The translations under genes were made by a program, and so were the position numbers. A stretch of 64,000 bases of DNA from JADYZU01 sp964540965 (GTDB lineage: Bacteria > Pseudomonadota > Alphaproteobacteria > Rhodobacterales > Rhodobacteraceae): NCBI GenBank assembly GCA_964540965.1, contig CAZIOT010000019.1:1-64000 (forward strand). Direction: 5' to 3'. The notes under the pieces are model-generated. The model was not told where the DNA came from, did not search any database, and saw only the letters and a list, made by a program, of their open reading frames with translations. Shown here one piece after another: positions 53,235 through 61,818 of the stretch (the stretch's first letter is position 1; every line of letters starts with the position of its first letter).

Positions 53235-54899
53235 TCAGACCTGAAGGGTTTTCGGACGCCGCCAGTTGAACCAGGCGACCAGAAGGATCCGCGTGACATA
53301 GACCGCGGTGAACATCGTGGTGAAGATGCCGATGCCCAGCGTCACCGCAAAGCCCCGCACCGGGCCCGATCCCAGCGCGAACATGATCCCCGCCGACAGA
53401 AGCGAGGTGATGTTGGCATCGACGATGGCGGAAATGGCGCGTTCAAAGCCCAGTTCGATCGACCGTGCCGGGTTGCGCCCCTCGCGCAATTCGTCGCGGG
53501 TGCGTTCATAGATCAGCACGTTGGCGTCCACCGCCATGCCCATGGTCAGCACGATGCCGGCGATGCCGGGCAGCGTCAGCGTCGCCCCCAGGATCGACAT
53601 CGCGGCGACGACAAGGGTGATGTTGGCGGCCATCGCCAGATTGGCGACCATGCCGAACACGAGGCCGTAGGACAGCACCATATAGATCGCGACCAGCGCA
53701 AAGCCGACCATGCCGGCGATGCGCCCGGCGTTGATGCTGTCCTGACCCAGTTCCGGCCCGATGGTGCGTTGCTCGACAAAGATCAGCTCGGCCGGCAGGG
53801 CGCCGGCGCGCAGCACGATGGCCAGTTCGGTCGATTCCTCGATGGTGAAACTGCCGGTGATGATGCCCGAACCGCCGGGGATGGCCGAATTGATCGTCGG
53901 CGCCGAGACGACCTGATCGTCCAGCACGATGGCAAAGGGATTGCCGACATTGGCAGAGGTATATTCGCCGAAGATCCGCGCGCCATGGGCGTTGAAGCGG
54001 AACGTGACCGCCGGATTGCCGTTCTGGTCGAACGAGGGCTGGGCATCGACCAGATCCTCGCCGGTCAGCACCGGGGCGCGTTCGACGATGTAATAGACGC
54101 CGTCTTCGTCCTGCGACGGCAGCACGACATTGCCCGGCCCCGGCGCGGCCTCGGCATCGCCGGTGCGGCCGACGACCGAGTTGAAGGTCAGTTGCGCCGT
54201 CTGCCCGATGAGAGAGATCACCTCGTCCACCGACCCGACACCCGGCACCTGGATCAGGATGCGGTCCTGCCCCTGGCGGATGATCGTCGGTTCGCGGGTG
54301 CCGGCTTCGTCGATGCGGCGGCGGACGATTTCAAGGCTTTGCGCCACGGTGCGGTCGTCCGACGCCGCCTTTTCCGCGTCCGACAGCGCGATGGTGATCG
54401 TGTCGCCGCTGGCGGTGGCGGTGATGTCGGTCGATCCGACCCCGGTCAGCGTGGTGACCGGCTGCGCCAGGCCACGGACGATTTCCAGCGCCCGCGCGAT
54501 CCCCTCGGGGCGCGAGATGCGGACATGAAGTTCGTCCCGCGGCCCGGTTTCCGACCGCTGCACCGAACCGATGGTCTCGCGTTCGGCGACCAGCGCGTCG
54601 CGCACCTCGGGCCAGAGCGATTCCATGCGCGTGGCATAGACGTCGCCGACCTGCACCTCGGCCAGAAGATGCGCGCCGCCCCGCAGGTCAAGGCCAAGGT
54701 TGACCAGCCCGTCCGGCAGGAACGACGGCCATTCCGCCGCCTGCGCCGCGATCTCGGGCGAGGTCAGGCCCGATTCGATCTGCGCCTCGGCATCGTTCGA
54801 GGTCTCGACCCGGCCATAAAAGGCGTTCGGCGCGGCGAAGATCACCCCGAAAAGGCAGACAAGCCAGACGGTGATGCGCTGCCAGAGCGGGAGATACAT
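53235..54899 (-). CDS. secD: Protein translocase subunit SecD
   Basis: A 554-residue partner of SecF. LVNLGLDLRGGAHLL is the conserved D1 motif, IQVPGVGSVDEV and the P1 domain occupy the periplasmic part, and the C-terminal membrane region contains GMAVDANVLIYERTRDELREG (D4/D5). It sits 10 nt after yajC. The yajC-secD-secF order is standard. Confidence 0.97.
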   Translation of the reverse strand: MYLPLWQRITVWLVCLFGVIFAAPNAFYGRVETSNDAEAQIESGLTSPEIAAQAAEWPSFLPDGLVNLGLDLRGGAHLLAEVQVGDVYATRMESLWPEVRDALVAERETIGSVQRSETGPRDELHVRISRPEGIARALEIVRGLAQPVTTLTGVGSTDITATASGDTITIALSDAEKAASDDRTVAQSLEIVRRRIDEAGTREPTIIRQGQDRILIQVPGVGSVDEVISLIGQTAQLTFNSVVGRTGDAEAAPGPGNVVLPSQDEDGVYYIVERAPVLTGEDLVDAQPSFDQNGNPAVTFRFNAHGARIFGEYTSANVGNPFAIVLDDQVVSAPTINSAIPGGSGIITGSFTIEESTELAIVLRAGALPAELIFVEQRTIGPELGQDSINAGRIAGMVGFALVAIYMVLSYGLVFGMVANLAMAANITLVVAAMSILGATLTLPGIAGIVLTMGMAVDANVLIYERTRDELREGRNPARSIELGFERAISAIVDANITSLLSAGIMFALGSGPVRGFAVTLGIGIFTTMFTAVYVTRILLVAWFNWRRPKTLQV

Positions 54900-54909
54900 G
54901 GGGGTTGCC

Positions 54910-55194
54910 TTACGCGCTGGCCGGTTCGGTCTTGTTCAGGACGGCCGTGATGGTGTGGCGCATGACACGGACGGTGACGCCCTGGGCGATCTCGACCTCG
55001 ACCTCGTTCTCGCCTTCCTTGACCTTGGTCACCTTGCCGACGATGCCGCCGCCGGTGACGACCTGGTCGCCGCGCCGCAGCGCCCCCAGCATGGTCTGAT
55101 GCTCGCGCGCCTTCTTTTGCTGCGGCCGGATCAGCAGGAAATACATGATCGCGAAGATCAGGATCAGGGGGAGGATCTGGGCGACGGCTTCCAT
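54910..55194 (-). CDS. yajC: Preprotein translocase subunit YajC
   Basis: A 94-residue protein with one N-terminal helix (AVAQILPLILIFAIMYFLLI) followed by RPQQKKAREHQTML and the soluble beta domain GDQVVTGGGIVGKV, all diagnostic of YajC. It associates with SecDF. AAGGAA upstream selects ATG 55194. It is divergent from serS with a 260-nt gap. Confidence 0.96.
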   Translation of the reverse strand: MEAVAQILPLILIFAIMYFLLIRPQQKKAREHQTMLGALRRGDQVVTGGGIVGKVTKVKEGENEVEVEIAQGVTVRVMRHTITAVLNKTEPASA

Positions 55195-55318
55195 CGGGGT
55201 TCCTTGGGATCGGGCCGGACCTGGGGCCGGGCGGGTAGGGAAAATCGCGGTCCTTGTAGGGCGGCCGGGGGCAATTGGCAACGGCGGGCGCTTGCCGGCT
55301 GCGTGATCCGCACCATCC

Positions 55319-55350
55319 CCGGTCCGGCCGGCCCATCCCTGCCGGACCGG
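55319..55350. other. GC-rich hairpins in the yajC-serS divergent region
   Basis: Perfect 10-base arms CCGGTCCGGC (55319-55328) and GCCGGACCGG (55341-55350) with a 12-nt loop, followed closely by a smaller GGCCG/CGGCC hairpin near 55355-55368. They lie about 100 nt before serS. They may structure the serS leader; nothing else in this 260-nt gap stands out. Confidence 0.45.
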
Positions 55351-55454
55351 GCAAGGCCGCCACCGGCCTGCCGGGCGCCATGCGATGCCCTCACCGCCTT
55401 TCCCTTCGCCGCCGCCTCTGGCATACCGCCGCCACCCATCCGAGCGAGGCCATC

Positions 55455-56744
55455 ATGCACGACATCCGCGCCATCCGTGAAAACCCCGCCGCCTTTGATG
55501 CGGCGCTGTCGCGTCGCGGGATCACCGGCATGGCCGCGCGCGTCCTGGCCATCGACGAGGCGCGGCGGGCCGGAATCCTGGCCGCCGAGACCGCCACGGC
55601 CGAACAGAACCGCGCCAGCAAGGAGGTCGGCGCCGCCAAGGCACGCGGCGACGAGGCCGAATTCGACCGCCTGCGCGCGCTGGTGGCCGACAAGAAGGCC
55701 GAGATCGCGCGGCTGACCGAGGAAGCCCGCGCCGAGGACCAGCGGCTGGCCGACCTTCTCGCCACCATTCCGAACCTGCCCTATCCGGACGTGCCCGATG
55801 GCGCGGACGAGGCCGACAACGTGGAAATCCGCCGCTGGGGCAATCCGCGCAACTTCGCCTTCCAGCCGGTCGAGCATTACCAGCTCCCCGCCGCCCGCGG
55901 CATGGATTTCGAAACCGCGGCGAAACTGTCCGGCGCGCGTTTCGTGGTGCTTTCGGGCGCGATGGCGCGGCTGCACCGCGCGCTTGCCCAGTTCATGATC
56001 GACACCCATGTCGACCTCCACGGCCTGACCGAGACCATCACCCCGGTGCTGGTCCGCTCCGAGATGATGTATGGCACCGGCCAGCTGCCGAAATTCGGCG
56101 AAGACAGCTATGAGACGACGAATGGCTGGTGGCTGATCCCGACGGCCGAGGTGACGCTGACCAATACCGTCAATGGCGATCTGGTGGACGAGGCCACCCT
56201 GCCCCGCCGCATGGTCGCCCATACCAACTGCTTCCGGTCCGAGGCCGGCAGCGCCGGCCGTGACACCGCCGGGATGCTGCGCCAGCACCAGTTCGAGAAG
56301 GTCGAGATGGTGTCGATCACCACCCCCGACACTTCCGAGGCCGAACATGCCCGGATGACGCGCTGCGCCGAGACCATTCTGGAAAGGCTGGACCTGCCCT
56401 ACCGCACCGTCGTCCTCTGCGCCGGCGACATGGGCGCCGGGGCGCGGCGGACGCATGACCTCGAGGTCTGGCTGCCGGGACAGGACCGCTACCGCGAGAT
56501 CTCGTCGGTCTCGACCTGCGGCGACTATCAGGCGCGGCGGATGAACGCGCGCTTCCGTCCGGCCGGCGGCGGCAAGCCCGAATTCGTGCATACGCTGAAC
56601 GGATCGGGTCTTGCCGTGGGCCGCGCGCTGATCGCGGTGCTGGAGAACGGGCAGGAAGCCGACGGCTCGGTCACGCTGCCCGCGGCGCTGCACGGCTATC
56701 TGGGCGGACGGACGCGGATCACGCCCGAGGGCGTCCTGGTCTGA
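55455..56744 (+). CDS. serS: Seryl-tRNA synthetase
   Basis: Charges tRNA-Ser and tRNA-Sec with serine. The 429-residue class II synthetase has an N-terminal coiled-coil tRNA-binding arm (about residues 30-100, rich in Ala, Glu and Arg), motif 2 [20 protein letters not shown], and motif 3 in the last 50 residues ([18 protein letters not shown]). ATG 55455 matches the family start [11 protein letters not shown]. The gene ends six bases before repeat copy D. Confidence 0.97.
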   Translation: MHDIRAIRENPAAFDAALSRRGITGMAARVLAIDEARRAGILAAETATAEQNRASKEVGAAKARGDEAEFDRLRALVADKKAEIARLTEEARAEDQRLADLLATIPNLPYPDVPDGADEADNVEIRRWGNPRNFAFQPVEHYQLPAARGMDFETAAKLSGARFVVLSGAMARLHRALAQFMIDTHVDLHGLTETITPVLVRSEMMYGTGQLPKFGEDSYETTNGWWLIPTAEVTLTNTVNGDLVDEATLPRRMVAHTNCFRSEAGSAGRDTAGMLRQHQFEKVEMVSITTPDTSEAEHARMTRCAETILERLDLPYRTVVLCAGDMGAGARRTHDLEVWLPGQDRYREISSVSTCGDYQARRMNARFRPAGGGKPEFVHTLNGSGLAVGRALIAVLENGQEADGSVTLPAALHGYLGGRTRITPEGVLV

Positions 56745-56749
56745 GGGGG

Positions 56750-56966
56750 CGCCGGGCTGAAGCCCGGCGAAGGAAGAAGGGGGGCCTTCCGCCCCCCTCT
56801 GCGCCTTGCGGCGCATTCACCCCCCGAGGATATTTGGGGACGAAGAATGAGGAAAGAGCGCGCCTCTTCCTCATTCTTCGTCCATAAATATCCCCGCCGG
56901 AGGCAAACCTGAGGAGGAGCCGGAGGCGACGACGAGGCAAAGACCTTGCGCCGAAGGCGCTCCGCC
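56750..56966 (+). repeat. Multi-hairpin intergenic repeat, copy D
   Basis: Fills the gap between convergent serS and hlyD. It has an outer hairpin (56750-56769), the G/C hairpin (about 56779-56796), a GCGCC hairpin, the long inverted repeat (arms about 56828-56850 and 56871-56893, with further pairing inside), the GAGGAGGAGCCGGAGG block and a closing GCGCC hairpin (56949-56960). It is nearly identical to copy B across the central 120 nt and shares its outer hairpin with copy C. Confidence 0.88.
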
Positions 56967-56975
56967 AAGCAAGGC

Positions 56976-58154
56976 TCAGGGTTCGCGCAGCGCCTCGGTT
57001 CCGCGCATCAGCGGCTTGGTCAGGTATTGCAGCACGGTCTTTTCGCCGGTGTGCAGTTCCACCGTCGCCTGCATCCCCGGCCGGATCTCGATATCCCGCT
57101 GGCGGTCGGTCAGGTGAGAAAGATCGACCGAGACCGTCACCCGGTAATAGGGCGGCAGGTCCGAGCGGCGTTCGTCGTCGAACGTGTCGGCCGAAACGAA
57201 GGCCACCTCGCCCGAGAGCGAGCCATAGATCGTGTAGTCATAGGCGGTCAGCTTGATCGTCGCCTCCTGCCCGGCCACGACATTGGCAATGTCCTGCGGC
57301 CGCACCCGCGCCTCGACGAACAATGTGTCGCCCGCGGGGGTGATCTCGAAGATCTCTTCGCCCGGTCCGACGACGCCGCCGATGGTGGCGATCTTGATCT
57401 CGTTGACCACGCCGCGCATCGGCGACAGGATCTCGGTGCGCGACAGCCGGTCCTCGGCCAGCCGCAGTTCGGCGTTGAGCGAGCCGAGATCGGCCAGCAC
57501 TTCGGAATAGGTCGTGGCGCGGTCGAGTTCGGCGGCGGTGACGATCTCGTTGTAGCGCGCCTCGGCATCGGTGTTGGCCTTGGTGGCTCGGGTCAGTTCG
57601 ATCAGCGCCGCGATCTGCCGGTCATAGAGATCCTGCATCACCGCCAGTTCCTGCCGCGTCTGCTCGACGATCGCGAAGGCGCCTTCGGTCTGGGTGCGGT
57701 AATCGGCCATGCGCGCCGACAGCAGCGCGGTTTCCGACGCGACGGTTGCGGCGGCGCGGGCGGCGATGTCGTCGGGCACGGCGAAACTGTCCAGCCCGGC
57801 CATTTCCGCCTCGAGCCGCAGGCGGCGGATGTCGCCCGCGTCGATCCGCGCCCGCAGATCCTGCACCTCGGCGGCAAAGGCGGTGCCTTGCAGGCGGGCC
57901 AGCACCTGCCCCGGCTCGACACTATCGCCCTGCCGCACCAGCATTTCCGCCAGAATCCCGCCCTCGAGGTTCTGCACGATCTGCGGCCGGTCGCCCGAGA
58001 CGACCGAGCCGTCGGCGCGCACGATCTCTTCCAGCGGTGCGAAATTGGCCCAGATCAGGAAGGCGCCGATGGTGGCGCCGACCAGCCATGTCACGACGCT
58101 CGGCCCGCGCGAACGGTCGAGCGTTTCGCTGAAATCCTCGCTCCAGACGCTCAT
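56976..58154 (-). CDS. Type I secretion periplasmic adaptor (HlyD family)
   Basis: A 392-residue membrane-fusion protein linking the inner-membrane ABC transporter to TolC. An N-terminal anchor (VTWLVGATIGAFLIWANFAP) is followed by the biotinyl-lipoyl-like VVSGDRPQIVQNLEGGILAE, a long helical hairpin (about 90-250) and the C-terminal RVTVSVDLSHL region. Its ATG overlaps the ABC gene's TGA by four bases. It is the last gene of the leftward secretion operon. Confidence 0.95.
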   Translation of the reverse strand: MSVWSEDFSETLDRSRGPSVVTWLVGATIGAFLIWANFAPLEEIVRADGSVVSGDRPQIVQNLEGGILAEMLVRQGDSVEPGQVLARLQGTAFAAEVQDLRARIDAGDIRRLRLEAEMAGLDSFAVPDDIAARAAATVASETALLSARMADYRTQTEGAFAIVEQTRQELAVMQDLYDRQIAALIELTRATKANTDAEARYNEIVTAAELDRATTYSEVLADLGSLNAELRLAEDRLSRTEILSPMRGVVNEIKIATIGGVVGPGEEIFEITPAGDTLFVEARVRPQDIANVVAGQEATIKLTAYDYTIYGSLSGEVAFVSADTFDDERRSDLPPYYRVTVSVDLSHLTDRQRDIEIRPGMQATVELHTGEKTVLQYLTKPLMRGTEALREP

Positions 58155-60448
58155 GCCCGTGCCCCCGCTGCTGCCTGTGCCCTGCCGCGCGACAGGTGCG
58201 CCAGAACGTCGCCCGTCGGTCCGTCGACCACCACCCGGCCCGATTGCATGACCATGACGCGGTTGGTCAGGTTGAGGATCGGCATCCGGTGGGTGGCGAT
58301 CACCGCCGTCCGCCCGCGCAGCCAGCCGTCAAGGCGGGCGACAAGCGTGGCTTCCAGCGTCTGGTCCATTGCCGCGGTGGGTTCGTCCAGCAGAACCACC
58401 TGCGGATCCTGCAGCCACAGCCGCGCCCAGCCCAGCGATTGCCGCTGGCCGACCGACAGCCCCTCGCCGCCGTCGCGGATCATCAGGTCAAGCCCCTTGG
58501 GATGGCTGCGCACATGGGCGCCCAACCCGGCAAAGTCGAGCGCGGCAAGCAGCCGGTCGTCGTCGCGTTCCAGCAGGGTCATGTTGAGGTTGTCGCGCAG
58601 GGTGCCGGCGAACAGCCGCACCTCCTGCCCCAGCCAGCCGATGCCGCGGCGCAGGTCGCGCGGCATTACCTGCCCCATGTCCAGCCCGTCGACCATGACG
58701 CGGCCGGCGGTCGGCGTGTAAAGGCCCGACAGCAGGCGCAACAGCGTGGTCTTGCCCGAACCGTTGGCGCCCAGCACCGCGATGCGCTGGCCGGGTTCGA
58801 TGGCAAGGGCCGGAATGTCGATGGTACGGGCCGAATCCTCGTCATAGCGGAAGGCGAGTTCGCGCAGCTCGTAGGCGCCGCGGATTTTCGCCCGGCGCAT
58901 GTAGGTCCGGCCTTCCTCTTCATCCTGCGGCGCCAGGGCCACCTGATCAAGCGCGGTCAGCGCGGCGCGGACATTGGCCCAGCGCGACAGGGTGCCGGCA
59001 AGCTGGGTCAGGGGCGCCAGGGTGCGCGACGTCAGGATGCCGATGGCGATGATGGTGCCGACGGTGAATTCGCCGCGGAACACCAGGAAGGCGCCGCAGA
59101 CCACGGCGGCGACATAGGTCGCCTGCTGCACGCCGGTGGCCCAGAAGGTCAGCATCGAGCCGAGCTTGCGCTGTTCGGTGGTCGCGGCTGCCGAAAGCTG
59201 GGTCAGTTCGCCCCAGGTGCGGCGGAACCGGTCCTCGCCGCGGTGGGCCTTGATCGTGTCGCCGTCATAGATGACTTCGTTCAGGATGCGGCCCTGCCGC
59301 GTGCCCGCGCCCTGCGTGGCCTTGGTCAGCTCCGCCATCCTGCGCTGCGCCAGAAGCGACGGCAGGACCATCAGCACGCCGCCGACGATCAGCACGAATA
59401 CCACAGGCCCGCCGATCATGGCGACAAGGATCAGGAACAGGGCGATGAACGGCAGGTCGGTCAGGGTGCCGATGGTGGCGGCGGTAAAGAATTCGCGGAT
59501 CGAGCCGAAATCGCGCACCGCCGAGGCAAGCTGCGCCGGCTGGGTGCGGTGTTCGGACTTCATCCCCAGCAGCCGGTCCATCAGCATCTGCTGGATGCCC
59601 AGTTCCATCCGCCGCCCGGCGCCATCCATGATCCGGGCGCGGGCGATGCGCAGCGCCGCTTCCAGGAACAGGGCAAGGAAGGCGCCGATGGCCAGCACCC
59701 ACAGCGTCGCGGCCGACTGGTGCGGGATCACCCGGTCATAGATCTGCAGCGAGAACAGCGCGACCGCGGTGGCCAGCAGGTTCGCCACCAGCGATCCCAG
59801 CGCCACTTCGCCCATGTTGCGGCGGAACTTGCGGAACTGGCCCCAGAACCAGTGCGGCCCCGCGCCCTTGTCGGCATGGCGGCGGGCAAGCTCGGCCACG
59901 CCGGCCTCGGCGCGGATGACGGTGCCGGCATAGACGGGCAGGAATTCCTCGACCGGGACTTCGGCGCGGTTGCCGGGGCAGGTCGCGTCATGGACGAACA
60001 CGAGGTCGCGGTCCTGCGCCAGCACCAGCACCACCTGGCCCGAGGTCATCTCGGCCAGCGCCGGCCACAGGCCGGGCACGGGTTTGACGTTGCGCAGCAC
60101 GCGGGCGGTCAGGCCGGTGCCGGTCAGGGCGTTGGCGATGACGCCGGGGGTGACTTCGCTGCCGCCCGAAAGCGCCATGCGTTCAAGAAGGTCGCCATGG
60201 CTCAGCTCCACGCCCAGAAGCCCGGCATAGATCGCGGCCAGATCGGCGCGGGCGCGGGCCTTGGCGGCGAAAAGGTCGCGGCGGGGCGGTTCGGCCGCCG
60301 CGGCGACGGGGGCCAGCGCCGGCGCCTCGGCCTCGGCCTCGGGTTCGGCGGGGGTGGCGGCGGCCCCGCCCGGCCCCTTGCGGCGCAGGAACGAGGGCAG
60401 CGCCGGCTTTTCCGCCGCCGCGTCGAAGGCAAGGATCGGGCCCTTCAC
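58151..60448 (-). CDS. Type I secretion ABC transporter (LapB-like, inactive C39-like domain)
   Basis: A 765-residue exporter. The N-terminal region (about 70-200) is a C39-peptidase-like domain without the catalytic Cys, as in LapB/HlyB transporters that bind but do not cut substrate. A six-helix membrane domain follows, then an ATPase with GANGSGKTTLLRLL, LSVGQRQSLGWARLWL and VVLLDEPTAAMD. The GTG start at 60448 is chosen because it overlaps the TolC TGA and has GGAG 7 nt upstream; the frame extends farther but runs antisense-like through tolC. Confidence 0.94.
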   Translation of the reverse strand: MKGPILAFDAAAEKPALPSFLRRKGPGGAAATPAEPEAEAEAPALAPVAAAAEPPRRDLFAAKARARADLAAIYAGLLGVELSHGDLLERMALSGGSEVTPGVIANALTGTGLTARVLRNVKPVPGLWPALAEMTSGQVVLVLAQDRDLVFVHDATCPGNRAEVPVEEFLPVYAGTVIRAEAGVAELARRHADKGAGPHWFWGQFRKFRRNMGEVALGSLVANLLATAVALFSLQIYDRVIPHQSAATLWVLAIGAFLALFLEAALRIARARIMDGAGRRMELGIQQMLMDRLLGMKSEHRTQPAQLASAVRDFGSIREFFTAATIGTLTDLPFIALFLILVAMIGGPVVFVLIVGGVLMVLPSLLAQRRMAELTKATQGAGTRQGRILNEVIYDGDTIKAHRGEDRFRRTWGELTQLSAAATTEQRKLGSMLTFWATGVQQATYVAAVVCGAFLVFRGEFTVGTIIAIGILTSRTLAPLTQLAGTLSRWANVRAALTALDQVALAPQDEEEGRTYMRRAKIRGAYELRELAFRYDEDSARTIDIPALAIEPGQRIAVLGANGSGKTTLLRLLSGLYTPTAGRVMVDGLDMGQVMPRDLRRGIGWLGQEVRLFAGTLRDNLNMTLLERDDDRLLAALDFAGLGAHVRSHPKGLDLMIRDGGEGLSVGQRQSLGWARLWLQDPQVVLLDEPTAAMDQTLEATLVARLDGWLRGRTAVIATHRMPILNLTNRVMVMQSGRVVVDGPTGDVLAHLSRGRAQAAAGARA

Positions 60449-61752
60449 ATCCGTTCTCCGTCGACAAGGACACCCAGCCGCGCGGCGATTGCCACCCGCG
60501 CCGCAACGATGTCGTATTGCAGGCCCGCCGCTGTCCGCCGGGCCTCGATCAGGGTCTGAAGCACGTTCATCGTCTCGGGCACCGAACGCTGGCCCGATTG
60601 CTGCTGTTCGGCGAACAGGTCGAAATTCGCCTGTGCCTGTGCGGCGATGCGCTGCGCCTCGGCCTCTTGCCGGACAAGCGAATCGAGCCGGCCCTGCAGC
60701 GCGGCGGTTTCGCGCGCCGTTGCCTCTTCCTCGGTGGTGATCCGCGCCTCGACGGCGGCGGCCTGCGCCATCGCCGCCTCGATCGCCGATCCCTGGCCAA
60801 AGCCAAGGCCGTTGGCCGCGCCGACCGACAGGCCCAGCCCGCCGTTCGACATGTCGCCGCCCAGGGACAGGCCCGGCAGATAGCCGGCGCGCAGCACCTG
60901 CGCCTCGGCGGTGGCACGGGTGCCCTCGGCCTCGGCCCGCATCACGGTCAGGGCGCGGGCCTCGCCCGAGGCCACGGGCGACAGGCCGCCGATGCCGTCG
61001 ATGGGCCCGGCCGCCATCGCCTGCAATTCGGCGCGGGCCACCGCGGCGGCCTCGCGGTCGGATGCCAGGGTGGCGAAAAGTTCGTCGCGCTGCTGCTGCA
61101 CCACCTGCAGGTCGCCACGGTCGCTGACCCCGGCATCGACCCGCTCCTGCATCATCCACAGGTAGTGGGAAATCCGCTCTTCGGCGTTGGCGATGACAGC
61201 CGCGCGTGCGGTGGCGCGTTCGGCGGCCAGATACAGTCCAAGCGCCTCGTGCACGCGGGAATTGCTGTCCTCGGCCAGCGCAATCGCCGCGACCTCGACA
61301 TCGGCCTGGGCATAGGCGCGCTCGGCCCGGCGGGCGCCGTTGTCGAGGATCGCCTGGCTGAGCACCAGCGAGGTGACAAGCGAACCCAGCGAGGTGAGAT
61401 TGACCGTCGGCCCAAGGCTGGGCAGCCAGTTGTGCGACTTGGCCGCCGACCGCAGCCGCGCGGCCCGCAACTCGGCCTCGGCCGCGCGCGAATTGGCGGC
61501 CAGCACCGTCATCGACACGTCGCGCAGGGGGCCGTCGCCCAGCACCGAGCGCCGGGCGATCAGGTCCGAGATCAGCGCCGAGGTGGTGCCATCGGCCTGT
61601 TCTGCGTCCAGCACCGGCACCCGCGGCGCCAGTGTTCCTGTCTCAGTGACCGGGGCGCTGCGCGACACGTCGGCTTCGCCGCCGCCCGCACCCAGACACC
61701 CCGACAGTGCGGTGGCCGCCAAAAGCGCCGCCGCCGCGGAAATCGTCCGCAT
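60445..61752 (-). CDS. TolC-family outer-membrane efflux lipoprotein
   Basis: A 435-residue outer-membrane component with a lipoprotein signal ending in ALSGC (Cys about 19). The rest is long alanine- and glutamate-rich helices typical of the TolC channel-tunnel, including VLSQAILDNGARRAERAYAQADV and a second half ending AARLGVLVDGERM. AGGAGGG gives a strong ribosome binding site for ATG 61752. It overlaps the ABC gene by four bases and lies 66 nt after the adhesin. Confidence 0.92.
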   Translation of the reverse strand: MRTISAAAALLAATALSGCLGAGGGEADVSRSAPVTETGTLAPRVPVLDAEQADGTTSALISDLIARRSVLGDGPLRDVSMTVLAANSRAAEAELRAARLRSAAKSHNWLPSLGPTVNLTSLGSLVTSLVLSQAILDNGARRAERAYAQADVEVAAIALAEDSNSRVHEALGLYLAAERATARAAVIANAEERISHYLWMMQERVDAGVSDRGDLQVVQQQRDELFATLASDREAAAVARAELQAMAAGPIDGIGGLSPVASGEARALTVMRAEAEGTRATAEAQVLRAGYLPGLSLGGDMSNGGLGLSVGAANGLGFGQGSAIEAAMAQAAAVEARITTEEEATARETAALQGRLDSLVRQEAEAQRIAAQAQANFDLFAEQQQSGQRSVPETMNVLQTLIEARRTAAGLQYDIVAARVAIAARLGVLVDGERM

Positions 61753-61789
61753 GACACGACCCTCCTGCCCCGATCCGATCCAGTGGTTA

Positions 61790-61807
61790 CGGCCGGTTGC
61801 CCGGCCG
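61790..61807 (-). terminator. Attenuating hairpin between adhesin and tolC genes
   Basis: Seven-base arms (CGGCCGG, 61790-61796, and CCGGCCG, 61801-61807) with a 4-nt loop begin about 12 nt after the adhesin stop. There is no U tract, so partial termination or 3'-end protection is more likely than full termination. Confidence 0.4.
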
Positions 61808-61818
61808 CGCCCGTGGAA

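Noticed and set aside
58196..60559. 787-residue open frame antisense to the type I secretion ABC gene
   Set aside because: Shadow of a clear ABC transporter; composition is low-complexity and no family is recognisable.
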